The position numbers were made by a program, and so were the translations under genes. From positions 1,984,001-2,048,000 of the forward strand of contig OZ257249.1 of the NCBI GenBank assembly GCA_965279565.1: 64,000 bases of DNA. Reading direction: 5' to 3'. The notes under the pieces were generated by a model. That model did no database searches. It was given only the letters and a program-made list of their open reading frames with translations, and was not told where the DNA came from. The stretch comes from Tagaea sp965279565 (GTDB lineage Bacteria; Pseudomonadota; Alphaproteobacteria; CACIAM-22H2). This document shows positions 1-8,343 of this stretch, piece by piece; within the stretch, counting starts at the first letter, position 1; every line of letters starts with the position of its first letter.

Positions 1-25
1 TTGCTCCCAAGCAGGGAGGTGCCGC

Positions 26-481
26 ATGAAGTGGATCACCCGCGAACGCCCGAAGATCGACCGCGTCGCCTGCCCGTGGCTGGTGACGCGCTTCGTCGAC
101 AAGTCGCCCGAGTTCCTGTTCGTCGCTTCCGACAAGGTCCTGTCGGAGGCGAAACGCCTCGACGCGATCCCGTACGACGTGCCGGACGTGGAACTCAGCC
201 ATGTCGGGCCGCTGTGCAGCTTCGACGCGTTCCTGAAGAAATACGGGCTCGACGATCCCGCGCTGGCGCATCTCGCGATCATCGTGCGCGGGGCCGATAC
301 CGGGCATCCGGAGCTTGCCCCGGAATCGCCCGGGCTGCTGGCGGCCTCGCTCGGCCTGTCGGCAATCCATGGCACCGACGACCATGCGATGCTTGCGCAG
401 GGTTTCGTGCTGTACGACGCTCTCTACGCGTGGGCGCGCCGGGCGCGCGGCGAAACCCACGGCTGGCCGCCCAAGGGATGA
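26..481 (+). CDS. ChrB C-terminal domain (chromate resistance) protein
   Basis: A 151-residue protein matching the C-terminal domain of ChrB, the chromate-resistance factor that accompanies ChrA. It opens MKWITRERPKIDRVACPWL, the typical start of this family, and is rich in Asp and His (LSHVGPLCSFD, HGTDDH) that could bind metal. It lacks the N-terminal regulatory half of full-length ChrB, so it is the short stand-alone form. A GGGAGGT ribosome site lies 6-7 bases before the ATG. The stop overlaps the chrA start as ATGA, so the two are translationally coupled. Sensing or detoxifying chromate is known for the family; here it is inferred from the family and the neighbour. Confidence 0.85.
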   Translation: MKWITRERPKIDRVACPWLVTRFVDKSPEFLFVASDKVLSEAKRLDAIPYDVPDVELSHVGPLCSFDAFLKKYGLDDPALAHLAIIVRGADTGHPELAPESPGLLAASLGLSAIHGTDDHAMLAQGFVLYDALYAWARRARGETHGWPPKG

Positions 482-1794
482 ACGACATGCTCGATACTTC
501 CGCACCCGCCCAGTCCGCCGGACGCCCGACCTTCGGCGAGGCGCTCGCCTACTGGTTCCGGCTCGGCTGCCTGTCCTTCGGCGGCCCGGCCGGCCAGATC
601 GCCATGATGCAGCACGACCTGGTCGACGGGCGGCGCTGGATCCCGCAGCGCGCGTTCCTGCGCGGCCTGTCCTTCGCCACGCTGCTGCCCGGTCCCGAGG
701 CCACGCAGCTTGCCGCCTATATCGGCTGGCGGCTGCACGGCACGCTCGGCGGTGTGGTCGCCGGCACGCTGTTCGTGCTGCCGGGCGTGCTCTGCATGCT
801 GGTCCTGTCGTACATCGCTGCGGCGCACGGCGAGACCGGCTTCGTCGGCGCCATCTTCGAAGGGCTCAAGCCCGTCGTCATCGCCGTGGTCGTGCACGCG
901 GTCTGGCGCATCGGGCGCAAGTCGCTGCACACATGGCAGGCCGTCGCCCTCGCGGCGGCGGCGTTCGCCGCGATCAATTTCGCCGGCATCGATTTCCCGT
1001 GGGTCGTCGCGGCGGCGGCCGTGATCGGTTGGCTGTCGGCGCGCGGGACCGCACCTTCGCCCTTCGCGGCCGGCGGACACGGAGCGGTGGGCGACGACGA
1101 AGCGCCATCGGCACCGCTTCCGGCCAACGCGATGCGGCGCTTCGCGAAGCTCGCGGCGATCTTCGCCGTGCTCTGGGCGGTTCCGGTCGCCGGTGTGCTG
1201 CTGGTCATGGGCACGCATCCGTTCCTCGACATCGCCGACCTGTTCACGAAGGCGGCCTTCGTCACGTTCGGCGGGGCCTATGCCGTGTTGCCCTATGTCG
1301 CCGACGCGGCGGTCAATCTCTATGGATGGCTGACGCCGGCCGACATGCTGAACGGCCTCGCACTCGCCGAGACGACGCCGGGGCCGCTGATCCTCGTGCT
1401 CCAGTATGTCGGCTTCTACGCGGGCTGGAACGCGGCGGCCGCCGATCCGCTCGCCGCGGCGATCGTCGGCGGACTGCTCGCCAGCTACGTGACGTTCCTG
1501 CCGAGCTTCCTGTTCATCCTCGCGGGTGCGCCCTATATCGAAGGGCTGCACGAGAACAAGGGCGTGTCGGCGGCACTCGGCGCGATCACGGCGGCGGTCG
1601 TCGGCGTGGTGCTGAACCTCGCGGTGTTCCTCGGCCATGCGGTGTTCGTGCCGGTACCCGGCGCCGTGGATTTCGTCGCGGCCGGGATTGCGGCGACCGC
1701 CTTCGTGCTGCTCGTGCGTTTCGGCATCGCGATGCACTGGCTGGTGCTGGCGGGTGCCGCCTTCGGCCTCGCGCGCTACGCGGCGGGTCTTTGA
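478..1794 (+). CDS. chrA: Chromate transporter ChrA
   Basis: A 438-residue, long-chain (two-domain) CHR-family transporter expected in the inner membrane, where it exports chromate and limits its reduction inside the cell. The N-terminal repeat carries the CHR signature FRLGCLSFGGPAGQIAMM and LPGPEATQLAAYIGW. The second half repeats it with FVTFGGAYAVLPYV and ETTPGPLILVLQYVGF. About ten hydrophobic segments are visible. I start the gene at the ATG inside the ATGA overlap with the ChrB-domain gene. The same frame is open upstream to the window edge, but that stretch is only the other-frame reading of the upstream gene. Sulfate transport is an alternative substrate in this family; the ChrB neighbour favours chromate. 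Confidence 0.93.
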   Translation: MNDMLDTSAPAQSAGRPTFGEALAYWFRLGCLSFGGPAGQIAMMQHDLVDGRRWIPQRAFLRGLSFATLLPGPEATQLAAYIGWRLHGTLGGVVAGTLFVLPGVLCMLVLSYIAAAHGETGFVGAIFEGLKPVVIAVVVHAVWRIGRKSLHTWQAVALAAAAFAAINFAGIDFPWVVAAAAVIGWLSARGTAPSPFAAGGHGAVGDDEAPSAPLPANAMRRFAKLAAIFAVLWAVPVAGVLLVMGTHPFLDIADLFTKAAFVTFGGAYAVLPYVADAAVNLYGWLTPADMLNGLALAETTPGPLILVLQYVGFYAGWNAAAADPLAAAIVGGLLASYVTFLPSFLFILAGAPYIEGLHENKGVSAALGAITAAVVGVVLNLAVFLGHAVFVPVPGAVDFVAAGIAATAFVLLVRFGIAMHWLVLAGAAFGLARYAAGL

Positions 1795-2123
1795 CGAAGC
1801 GCTTCCAGCGCCGGATCGAGGATTTCGCCTGCGGCAACTGCGGCCGCACGGTCGAGGGCGACGGCTACACGAACCACTGCCCGCATTGCCTGTGGTCGCG
1901 CCATGTCGACGTCAATCCCGGCGACCGGGCCGCCGACTGCGGCGGCGCGATGCGCCCGCTGCGCGTGGAGACGCAGGGCGGGGCGTGGACGCTGGTCCAC
2001 GAATGCACGGCCTGCCGCACGGTGCGGCGCTGCAAGACGGCACCGTCCGACGACCGAAACGCGCTGCTCGAACTGGCGCGGATCGCCGCGTCCGAGGCGG
2101 CTAGCGGAAAAAGACGAACGTGA
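1791..2123 (+). CDS. RNHCP domain zinc-ribbon protein
   Basis: About 110 residues beginning TKRFQRRIEDFACGNCG after a TTG start whose TTGA overlaps the chrA stop. It has CxxC pairs (CGNC, CPHC, a lone Cys, CTAC) and the family core TNHCPHCLWSRHVD, close to the RNHCP signature that names the family. The molecular function of RNHCP proteins is unknown; a zinc-binding or nucleic-acid-binding role is an inference from the cysteine pairs. The overlap suggests co-translation with chrA. Its last 23 bases overlap the convergent antiporter gene on the other strand. The TTG start is the only choice that includes the first CxxC without extending into chrA. Confidence 0.78.
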   Translation: MTKRFQRRIEDFACGNCGRTVEGDGYTNHCPHCLWSRHVDVNPGDRAADCGGAMRPLRVETQGGAWTLVHECTACRTVRRCKTAPSDDRNALLELARIAASEAASGKRRT

Positions 2124-3528
2124 CGAGCACGAAGCAGGGGATCAGGAATACCGCCGACCACGCCATGTAGCCCACGAAGCTCGGCATCTTGACGCCGCCG
2201 GCCTCCGCGATCGCCTTGACCATGAAGTTCGGCGCGTTGCCGATATAGGTGTTCGCCCCCATGAACACGGCACCGGCCGAGATCGCCGCAAGCGTGGAAG
2301 CGAGCGGGCCCATCAGCTCGGCCGCGTCGCCGCTGGCCATGTTGAAGAACACCAGATAGGTCGGCGCGTTGTCGAGGAAGCTCGACAGGCCGCCGGCCAT
2401 CCAGAAGTACATCGCGTCGACGGGCTTCCCGTCCGGTCCGGTGACCAGCGCCACCAGACTGGCGAACGCGCCGTCGGGGCCGGCGCGCAGCATCGCGATG
2501 ACCGGCACGATGGTCGCGAAGATGCCGAAGAACAGCTTCGCCACTTCCAGGATCGGTCCCCACGAGAAATCGTTGCCTTCGCGGATATCCGATGGCGTGG
2601 CGGCGAACGACCAGGCCGCGAGCCCGATCAGGATCGCGTCGCGCACGAGCCCTTCGAGCGGCATGTGCGTGCCGAGCACGACGAACTCGATCCCCGGCTT
2701 CCACACGCCCGACAGCAGCACGGCACCCACGACGCCGCCGAGCAGCGCCAGGTTGAACGTGCCTTCGAGGCGCACGCGGTTGTCGGGCGTGGGATCGGGC
2801 TTGGGCGGAAGATGCGTGTCGAACCGGTAGAAATAGGTGTCGAGCGCGTAGAAGGCCGCGAGCAGGATCGCCGTCACCAGCAGCATCGGCGCGAAGAGAT
2901 GGATCGTCGGCCAGAAGAAATCGACGCCCTTGAGGAAGCCCAGGAACAGCGGCGGATCGCCCAGCGGCGTCAGGCTGCCGCCCACGTTGGCGACGAGGAA
3001 GATGAAGAAGACCACGACATGCGCGTTGTGGCGCCGGTCGTCGTTGGCGCGCAGCACCGGGCGGATCATCAGCATGGCGGCACCCGTCGTGCCCGTGATG
3101 CTGGCAATACCCGTCCCGATGGCCAGCAGCGTCGTGTTCGTCGCGGGGCTGCCGTGGATGTTGCCGCGCACGAGCACGCCGCCGGCGATCGTGAACAATG
3201 CGCCGATCAGGATCAGGAACGGCACGTACTCGGCCAGCATGACGTGGGCCATCGTCTCGACGACGGTGCCCGCCGGGTGCGTGGCGAGGAACGGCACGAT
3301 GAAGGCCAGCGCCCAGCCCAGCGCGATCTTGCCGTAGTGATAGTGCCAGATCGCCGGCGCCATCAGCGGCAGCACGGCGATCGACAGCAACACGCCGGCG
3401 AACGGCACGGCCCACCAGATCGACAGCGCCGCACCGTCGAGTCCTTCGGCGGCCTGAGCCGGACTCGCGAGTGCCAAGACGCAGGCGACCGTCAGCAAAG
3501 CGAGGAGATTGCGGTGTGCCGTTCCCAT
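2101..3528 (-). CDS. CitMHS/NhaD-like sodium:proton antiporter, copy 1
   Basis: A 475-residue inner-membrane protein of the ion-transporter superfamily, similar to NhaD and CitMHS_2 antiporters. An N-terminal signal-like segment ends ASPAQAAEG. Conserved-looking elements include TGTTGAAMLMIRPVLRAN, GGSLTPLGDPPLFLGFL and the C-terminal FLDNAPTYLVFFN and NTYIGNAPNFMVKAIAE. About eleven hydrophobic helices are visible. The start was set at the Met before the signal segment; the frame stays open further upstream through the neighbouring gene but those residues are not antiporter-like. It lies 74 bases downstream of a close paralogue on the same strand. Sodium efflux is inferred; a dicarboxylate substrate is possible. 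Confidence 0.85.
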   Translation of the reverse strand: MGTAHRNLLALLTVACVLALASPAQAAEGLDGAALSIWWAVPFAGVLLSIAVLPLMAPAIWHYHYGKIALGWALAFIVPFLATHPAGTVVETMAHVMLAEYVPFLILIGALFTIAGGVLVRGNIHGSPATNTTLLAIGTGIASITGTTGAAMLMIRPVLRANDDRRHNAHVVVFFIFLVANVGGSLTPLGDPPLFLGFLKGVDFFWPTIHLFAPMLLVTAILLAAFYALDTYFYRFDTHLPPKPDPTPDNRVRLEGTFNLALLGGVVGAVLLSGVWKPGIEFVVLGTHMPLEGLVRDAILIGLAAWSFAATPSDIREGNDFSWGPILEVAKLFFGIFATIVPVIAMLRAGPDGAFASLVALVTGPDGKPVDAMYFWMAGGLSSFLDNAPTYLVFFNMASGDAAELMGPLASTLAAISAGAVFMGANTYIGNAPNFMVKAIAEAGGVKMPSFVGYMAWSAVFLIPCFVLVTFVFFR

Positions 3529-3602
3529 TTCGAAATCCTTCTGCGCGCCGGGATTCGTTCCGCCCCGACACTCGCCGCTGGAGGCGGCATCCGTCAAGCC
3601 GT

Positions 3603-5021
3603 TCAGAAATAGAGGTATGTGAGCAGCAGCATCGGCGGGACGAGGAACGCGCACGACCAGCCCAGATAGCCGAAGAACGAGGGCATCTTCACGCCCTTCT
3701 CCTCGGCGACGGCCTTGACCATGAAGTTCGGCGCGTTGCCGACATAGCTGAGCGCTCCCATGAACACCGAGCCGCACGAGATCGCCAGCAGCGTCGTGGC
3801 GAGCGGGCCCATCAGCGCAGGTGCATCGCCGCCCGCGAGGTTGAAGAACAGCAGGTAGGTCGGCGCGTTGTCGAGGAAGGCCGACAGGATGCCCGTCACC
3901 CAGAAATAGGTCGCGTTCGCCGGCACGCCGTCGCGGTTGAGAAGGGCGATGAGCCCGCCCAGCGCCCCGTCCTGCCCGGCGCGGATGATCGCGATGGCCG
4001 GCACGATCGTGACGAAGATGCCGACGAAGAGCTTGGCGACCTCGGCGATCGGCCCCCACGTGAAACCGTTGAGCCGGCGGCTTTCCGCGCGCGTGAGTTT
4101 CAGCGACAGGGCGGCAAGCACCACGAGTGCCGCCGAGCGCAGCACGCTCTCGCCCGCCACCTTCGTGTGGAATATCTCGACGCTCCAGCCCGCCTGCCAC
4201 ACGCCGGACAGCAGCACGCAGGCCACGATGCCGACGAGCAGCAGGAAGTTGATCTTGCCTTCGATGCCGAGGGGGCCCGTTTCCGCGAGCAGGCCGGGCG
4301 GCGGATCGTCCTCCTTGGCGAAATACCAGCGGTCGAGCAGGTAGAACGCGGCGAGCAGGGGGAGTGCGAGCACCAGCATCGGCACGAACATCCGCGTCGT
4401 CACCCAGAAGAAATCCACGCCCTCGAGGAAGCCGATGAACAGTGGCGGATCGCCCAGTGGCGTGAGCGCTCCGCCGATATTGCCGACGAGGAAGATGAAG
4501 AACACGAAGACATGCGCGTTGTGGCGCCGCCACGCGTTGGCGCGCAGCATCGGATGGATCAGCAGGATGCAGGCACCCGTCGTGCCCATGGCGCTGGCGA
4601 TCGCCGTGCCGAGGGCGAGCATCGCCGTGTTGACGGCCGGCGTGCCGACCATCGCACCCTTCAGGCGCACGCCGCCCGCCACGACATAGAGGGCAAGCAG
4701 CAGCACGATGAACGGCACGTACTCGATCAGCATCGTGTGGACGAACTCGTACGTCGCCGTCCCGATGCCGAAGACCGCCGCGCAGGGCACCAGGAACGCA
4801 AGCGCGCAGCCGGCTGCGTACTTGCCGTAATGGGCGTGCCAGGCGTGCGGGGCAAGCAGCGGTCCCAGCGCGATGCCGGCGAGGATCGCCGCGAAGGGCA
4901 GCATCCAGACGGGGCCGAGTGCGGCTCCGTCGAGATACGGCGCACCCGGTTCGGCCGCATGTGCCGTCGAAGCGCAGACGAGAACGGCGAAGGTGGCGGC
5001 GATACGGCGAAGTGTCGTCAT
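3603..5021 (-). CDS. CitMHS/NhaD-like sodium:proton antiporter, copy 2
   Basis: A 472-residue paralogue of the downstream antiporter. It shares the same motif order (TGACILLIHPMLRANAWRRH, GGALTPLGDPPLFIGFLEG, FLDNAPTYLLFFN, YVGNAPNFMVKAVAE) but the two differ through most loops, so this is an old tandem duplication. The start MTTLRRIAATF gives a signal segment ending THAAEP and has AGGA six bases upstream; an earlier in-frame ATG at 5072 adds 17 residues with no signal character. It is the first gene of the pair and probably forms an operon with copy 1. Ion specificity cannot be read from the sequence. Confidence 0.85.
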   Translation of the reverse strand: MTTLRRIAATFAVLVCASTAHAAEPGAPYLDGAALGPVWMLPFAAILAGIALGPLLAPHAWHAHYGKYAAGCALAFLVPCAAVFGIGTATYEFVHTMLIEYVPFIVLLLALYVVAGGVRLKGAMVGTPAVNTAMLALGTAIASAMGTTGACILLIHPMLRANAWRRHNAHVFVFFIFLVGNIGGALTPLGDPPLFIGFLEGVDFFWVTTRMFVPMLVLALPLLAAFYLLDRWYFAKEDDPPPGLLAETGPLGIEGKINFLLLVGIVACVLLSGVWQAGWSVEIFHTKVAGESVLRSAALVVLAALSLKLTRAESRRLNGFTWGPIAEVAKLFVGIFVTIVPAIAIIRAGQDGALGGLIALLNRDGVPANATYFWVTGILSAFLDNAPTYLLFFNLAGGDAPALMGPLATTLLAISCGSVFMGALSYVGNAPNFMVKAVAEEKGVKMPSFFGYLGWSCAFLVPPMLLLTYLYF

Positions 5022-5150
5022 ACAATCCTGCTCGATGCGGCGGTGCGCGAGTATGCCGGCTTCGGACGGCATACAATAGTGTTCAATTTCTGGGGATTGA
5101 AACTTTTACGGCAGTCAACTTACCATGGTAATCGACCAGCCGGAGCCCGC

Positions 5151-5471
5151 ATGGCCGCCAGATCCGCCCGTCCGAAAAAAGCGAAACCGCGCGCCGCGAT
5201 GGCGCTGCTGGCGCCGACGGACGACCTGGCCTTCTATGTCTATATCGCCGCGCGCGGGAAGACAGGTCCGCTGAAGATCGGCGCCACGGGCGATCTTGCG
5301 GCACTGGCACCGCTGCGCCTGCTCTGGTTCGAACGCCTCGACGACATCCCGGCCGCACTGGCCCTTGCCGAACGCATCGGCCGCTGGCCGCGCGAATGGA
5401 AGCTGCAGATGATTGCGCGCACGAATCCCGACCGGCGCGATCTTGCGGCCGGCCCGGGCTTCCGGCGCTAG
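5151..5471 (+). CDS. GIY-YIG-like small protein
   Basis: A 106-residue protein. Its middle, FYVYIAARGKTGPLKIGATG, has the layout of a GIY-YIG nuclease N-terminus, with YVY and KIGAT in the places of GIY and YIG. After it comes WFERLDDIPAALALAERIG and a basic segment. The remaining catalytic Arg, Glu and Asn of the nuclease fold cannot be assigned with certainty, so nuclease activity is doubtful. GGAG lies eight bases before the ATG, which follows a lysine/arginine-rich N-terminus suited to nucleic-acid binding. It converges on the chemoreceptor gene and overlaps it by four bases. I do not recognise a named member. Confidence 0.6.
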   Translation: MAARSARPKKAKPRAAMALLAPTDDLAFYVYIAARGKTGPLKIGATGDLAALAPLRLLWFERLDDIPAALALAERIGRWPREWKLQMIARTNPDRRDLAAGPGFRR

Positions 5472-7441
5472 GCGGCCTGCACGGCCTTTGCGCCCGCTGC
5501 GACGATCGTCTTGACCAGCCGGTGGATCGCGTCGTTCTGCGAAAGCGAGATGCCGGCGAAGCCGCGATCGCGCCGGGCAAGCCGGCCGGTCAGCGCCTCG
5601 GCATGTCCCGACACGACGACGCGCAGCGGCGCGCCCGGTGCGGCGTCGACGTCGCCGGCGAAACGGCAGCCGGCACCCGAGATATCGACGATGCGTCCTT
5701 CATAGACGCGGCCGCCGACCTCGACGCGGGCCGCGACGTCGCATTCGTGGCGCTCGAACGTGCGCCGCTCGCCGGCGGTGCGCATCGATTCGACGAACGC
5801 CTCGACCTCGCCGCGAAGCTCGTTCGTCTGGGCGGCGAGATCGCCCGACGCGGTCAGCACTTCCTTGGCAGCCGCACCGGTCTGGACGGCGGCCTGCGTC
5901 ACCTCGCCGATCGCATGCGAGACCGTGTTGGTGGAGGAACTGGCGTTCTGGACGTTGCGCACGATCTCCTGCGTGGCGGCACCCTGTTCCTCGACCGCGG
6001 CGGCGATGGTTGCCGAGATCTGGCTCACGCGCGCGATGATCTCGGACACCTTGCCGAGCGAACCGGTGGCTTCGCCGGTCGCGCCCTGCACGGCCTGGAT
6101 CTTCGAGGCGATCTCTTCGGTCGCGCGGCTCGTCTGGTTGGCGAGGCTCTTGACCTCGCTCGCCACGACCGCGAAGCCCTTGCCGGCATCGCCCGCGCGC
6201 GCCGCCTCGATCGTCGCGTTGAGTGCGAGCAGGTTCGTCTGGCCCGCGATGTCGTTGATGAGCTTGACCACGTCGCCGATCTGGTTGGCGGCCTCGACGA
6301 GGCTGGCGACGATCTTGTCGGTCCGGCCGGTCTCCTCGACCGCGTCGGACGCGATCTTCGTGGCCTGCTCGACCTGGCGGCCGATCTCGCGCACGGTCGC
6401 GAGCATCTCCTCGGTCGCACCGGCGACGGTGGAGAGGTTCTCGGAACTCTGCGTGGCCGACTGCGTGACCTGCTCGGCCTGCTTGCGCGTGATCTCGGCG
6501 GTGTCGGTCATCGTCTTGGCCGTCGTTTCCATGTCGCCGGCGGCGGTCGACAGGGACTGCAGCACGCCCGAGACGGCGGCGTTGAATTCGCTGGTCAGGT
6601 CCTCGACCGTCTGCGTGCGGCGCTCCTTGTTGGCGCGTTCGGCCGCGGCGGCCTCCTCCAGCTTGCGCTGTTCGCGCCCCTTCTCGAGGAACACGGCGAG
6701 GGCCGCGGCAAGCAGGCCGATCTCGTCCTTGCGCGCGGTGTCGGGGACGTTCACGTCGAGATTGCCCTTCGCGACCTCGTCGACGAGGCCGACCATCTTG
6801 CCCAGCGGGCCTGAGACCGAACGCGCGAGCATGTAGCTGGCCGCGAAGATGGCCGCACCGAGAAGGACGACGATCGTGCCGAACTTCGCGGCACTGCGCA
6901 GCAGCTCGGCGTTCACGTCGTCGATATAGACGCCCGAGCCGAGGATCCAGCCCCACGGCTCGAAGCCGCGCACGAACGAGATCTTCTCGACCGGCTTCTC
7001 GTGGCCGGGCTTCGGCCAGAGATAGGGGACATAGCCGGAGCCCGACTTCTTCACCGTCTCGACGAAGTTGCGGAACAGGAAATTGCCGTTGGGGTCCTTG
7101 ACCTCGCCGACATTCTTGCCTTCGAGATCGGTGCGGATCGGATGCATGATCACGTTCGGCACCGCGTCCTGGACCCAGATATAGTCGTTGTCGCCGTAGC
7201 GGATCGCGCGGATCGCGACCAGTGCCGCCGCCTTGGCGGCCTCGACCGTGATCGTGCCGGCGCGTGCCTCGGCTTCGTACTTCGCCGCGATCGCGGTGCC
7301 CGCATCGACGATGGCCGCACTTCGCCTTCCGGCGTCGTCGCGCATCTGGGCCTGGCTCATCAGCAGCGCCACGATGGCGAGGAGAGCCAGTCCGACCACC
7401 GAAATGGCCGGAATGAACGCAAGCTTGGTCGAAATCTTCAT
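5468..7441 (-). CDS. Methyl-accepting chemotaxis protein with C-terminal PilZ domain
   Basis: A 657-residue chemoreceptor. Residues 1-30 form a transmembrane helix. Residues 35-185 form a periplasmic single-Cache (sCache_2) sensor with YGDNDYIWVQDA and FEPWGWILGSGVYIDDV. A second helix lies near 190-212, followed by HAMP. The signalling domain covers about 290-560 with the hairpin tip INDIAGQTNLLALNATIEAA. Beyond it, residues 565-657 form a PilZ domain with RTFER (RxxxR) and DISGAG (D/NxSxxG), the two c-di-GMP contact motifs. The protein should therefore couple small-ligand sensing, CheA control and c-di-GMP. No che genes are nearby. Its promoter must lie in 7442-7560. Confidence 0.9.
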   Translation of the reverse strand: MKISTKLAFIPAISVVGLALLAIVALLMSQAQMRDDAGRRSAAIVDAGTAIAAKYEAEARAGTITVEAAKAAALVAIRAIRYGDNDYIWVQDAVPNVIMHPIRTDLEGKNVGEVKDPNGNFLFRNFVETVKKSGSGYVPYLWPKPGHEKPVEKISFVRGFEPWGWILGSGVYIDDVNAELLRSAAKFGTIVVLLGAAIFAASYMLARSVSGPLGKMVGLVDEVAKGNLDVNVPDTARKDEIGLLAAALAVFLEKGREQRKLEEAAAAERANKERRTQTVEDLTSEFNAAVSGVLQSLSTAAGDMETTAKTMTDTAEITRKQAEQVTQSATQSSENLSTVAGATEEMLATVREIGRQVEQATKIASDAVEETGRTDKIVASLVEAANQIGDVVKLINDIAGQTNLLALNATIEAARAGDAGKGFAVVASEVKSLANQTSRATEEIASKIQAVQGATGEATGSLGKVSEIIARVSQISATIAAAVEEQGAATQEIVRNVQNASSSTNTVSHAIGEVTQAAVQTGAAAKEVLTASGDLAAQTNELRGEVEAFVESMRTAGERRTFERHECDVAARVEVGGRVYEGRIVDISGAGCRFAGDVDAAPGAPLRVVVSGHAEALTGRLARRDRGFAGISLSQNDAIHRLVKTIVAAGAKAVQAA

Positions 7442-7530
7442 GTCGTCCCCCAGGGAGCGGCCGCGCGGGCCCGGATATGGGGACGCAACCTAGGGAAAAC
7501 ACATTAAATGTTCGTGAATCTTGGTGTTTA

Positions 7531-7557
7531 GGCGGTGCGGCATACCGCAGCACCGCC
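7531..7557 (-). terminator. Hairpin downstream of hmuV, weak terminator
   Basis: Just past the hmuV stop lies a perfect 8-bp inverted repeat, GGCGGTGC and GCACCGCC, around an 11-base loop that can itself pair (GCGG with CCGC). Only TAAACACC follows, so the uridine run is poor and the terminator call is tentative. It is placed where the haem operon should end. Confidence 0.4.
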
Positions 7558-7560
7558 CGC

Positions 7561-8343
7561 TCATGCCGGCTCGGCCGCCGGTGCGATGACGACGCCGCCT
7601 TCGGGCAGCTGCAGATGGCGCATCGCGACGCCAAATGCCCGGAAAAGAAGGTCGTTTGCCAGCGCCAGCGCCGGCGGCGCGTCGGCCAGCACGCGCCCGC
7701 CGGCCATCAGCGCGATCCGGTCGCAGTACCGCGCGGCAAGGTTCAGGTCGTGCAATACCGCGACGACCGCGTGGCCCGCGCGCGCCATCCGGCGCGCGAG
7801 GCGCAGGACCGTCTGCTGGTGCGCGATGTCGAGGCTGGCGGTCGGCTCGTCGAGCAGCAGCAGGCGCGCGCCGTCGGGGCCGTCGCGCGCGTCGAGCTGG
7901 GCGAGAACGCGGGCAAGCTGGACGCGCTGCTGCTCCCCGCCCGACAGCGACGAATAGGTCCGCCCGGCAAGATGCGCCGCCGCACACGCGTCGAGCGCTT
8001 CGGCCGCGATGGCGCGCGGATCGCTGCCGGCCGGGTGGGCGAGCCGGCCGAGTGCGGCGACGTCGATCGCGGGAAGCTCGAAGGCCAGCGTGGCGTGCTG
8101 CGGCAGGACCGCGCGCCGGCGCGCCAGCGTTTCCGGCCGCACGGCGCGCAGATCGGCACCGTCGAACTCGACATGTCCGGCCTCGGGGACGATCTCGCCG
8201 GCCAGCACGCGCACCAGCGTGGACTTCCCGGCCCCGTTGGCGCCGACGATGCCGACGATCTCGCCGGCGATCGCGGCGAAATCCACGCGATCGAGCAGGC
8301 GGCGCGGGCCGCGCACGACCGAAATGCCGCGTGCCGCGATCAT
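7561..8343 (-). CDS. hmuV: Haem ABC transporter ATP-binding protein HmuV
   Basis: A 260-residue ABC ATPase that powers haem import with HmuU. Walker A is GANGAGKST (about residues 34-42), the signature is LSGGEQQRVQLARVLAQL, Walker B is LLLLDEPTASLD and the switch His is in AVLHDLNLA. The insertion ARDGPDGARLLL before Walker B is typical of the HmuV/BhuV branch. It is the last gene of the hemP-hmuV operon, and its ATG overlaps the hmuU stop by four bases, which fits equal synthesis of the two subunits. Confidence 0.93.
   Translation of the reverse strand: MIAARGISVVRGPRRLLDRVDFAAIAGEIVGIVGANGAGKSTLVRVLAGEIVPEAGHVEFDGADLRAVRPETLARRRAVLPQHATLAFELPAIDVAALGRLAHPAGSDPRAIAAEALDACAAAHLAGRTYSSLSGGEQQRVQLARVLAQLDARDGPDGARLLLLDEPTASLDIAHQQTVLRLARRMARAGHAVVAVLHDLNLAARYCDRIALMAGGRVLADAPPALALANDLLFRAFGVAMRHLQLPEGGVVIAPAAEPA

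Noticed and set aside
1..477. A fused ChrB-ChrA reading frame at the window start
   Set aside because: The upstream part is a shadow of the ChrB-domain gene in another frame; the ATGA junction shows two genes.
2101..5076. A 991-residue minus-strand open frame spanning both antiporter genes
   Set aside because: Only its C-terminal 475 residues resemble an antiporter. The rest is the out-of-frame reading of the second copy.
5151..5471. An active GIY-YIG homing nuclease
   Set aside because: Only the N-terminal pattern is present; the later catalytic residues cannot be placed and no mobile element surrounds it.
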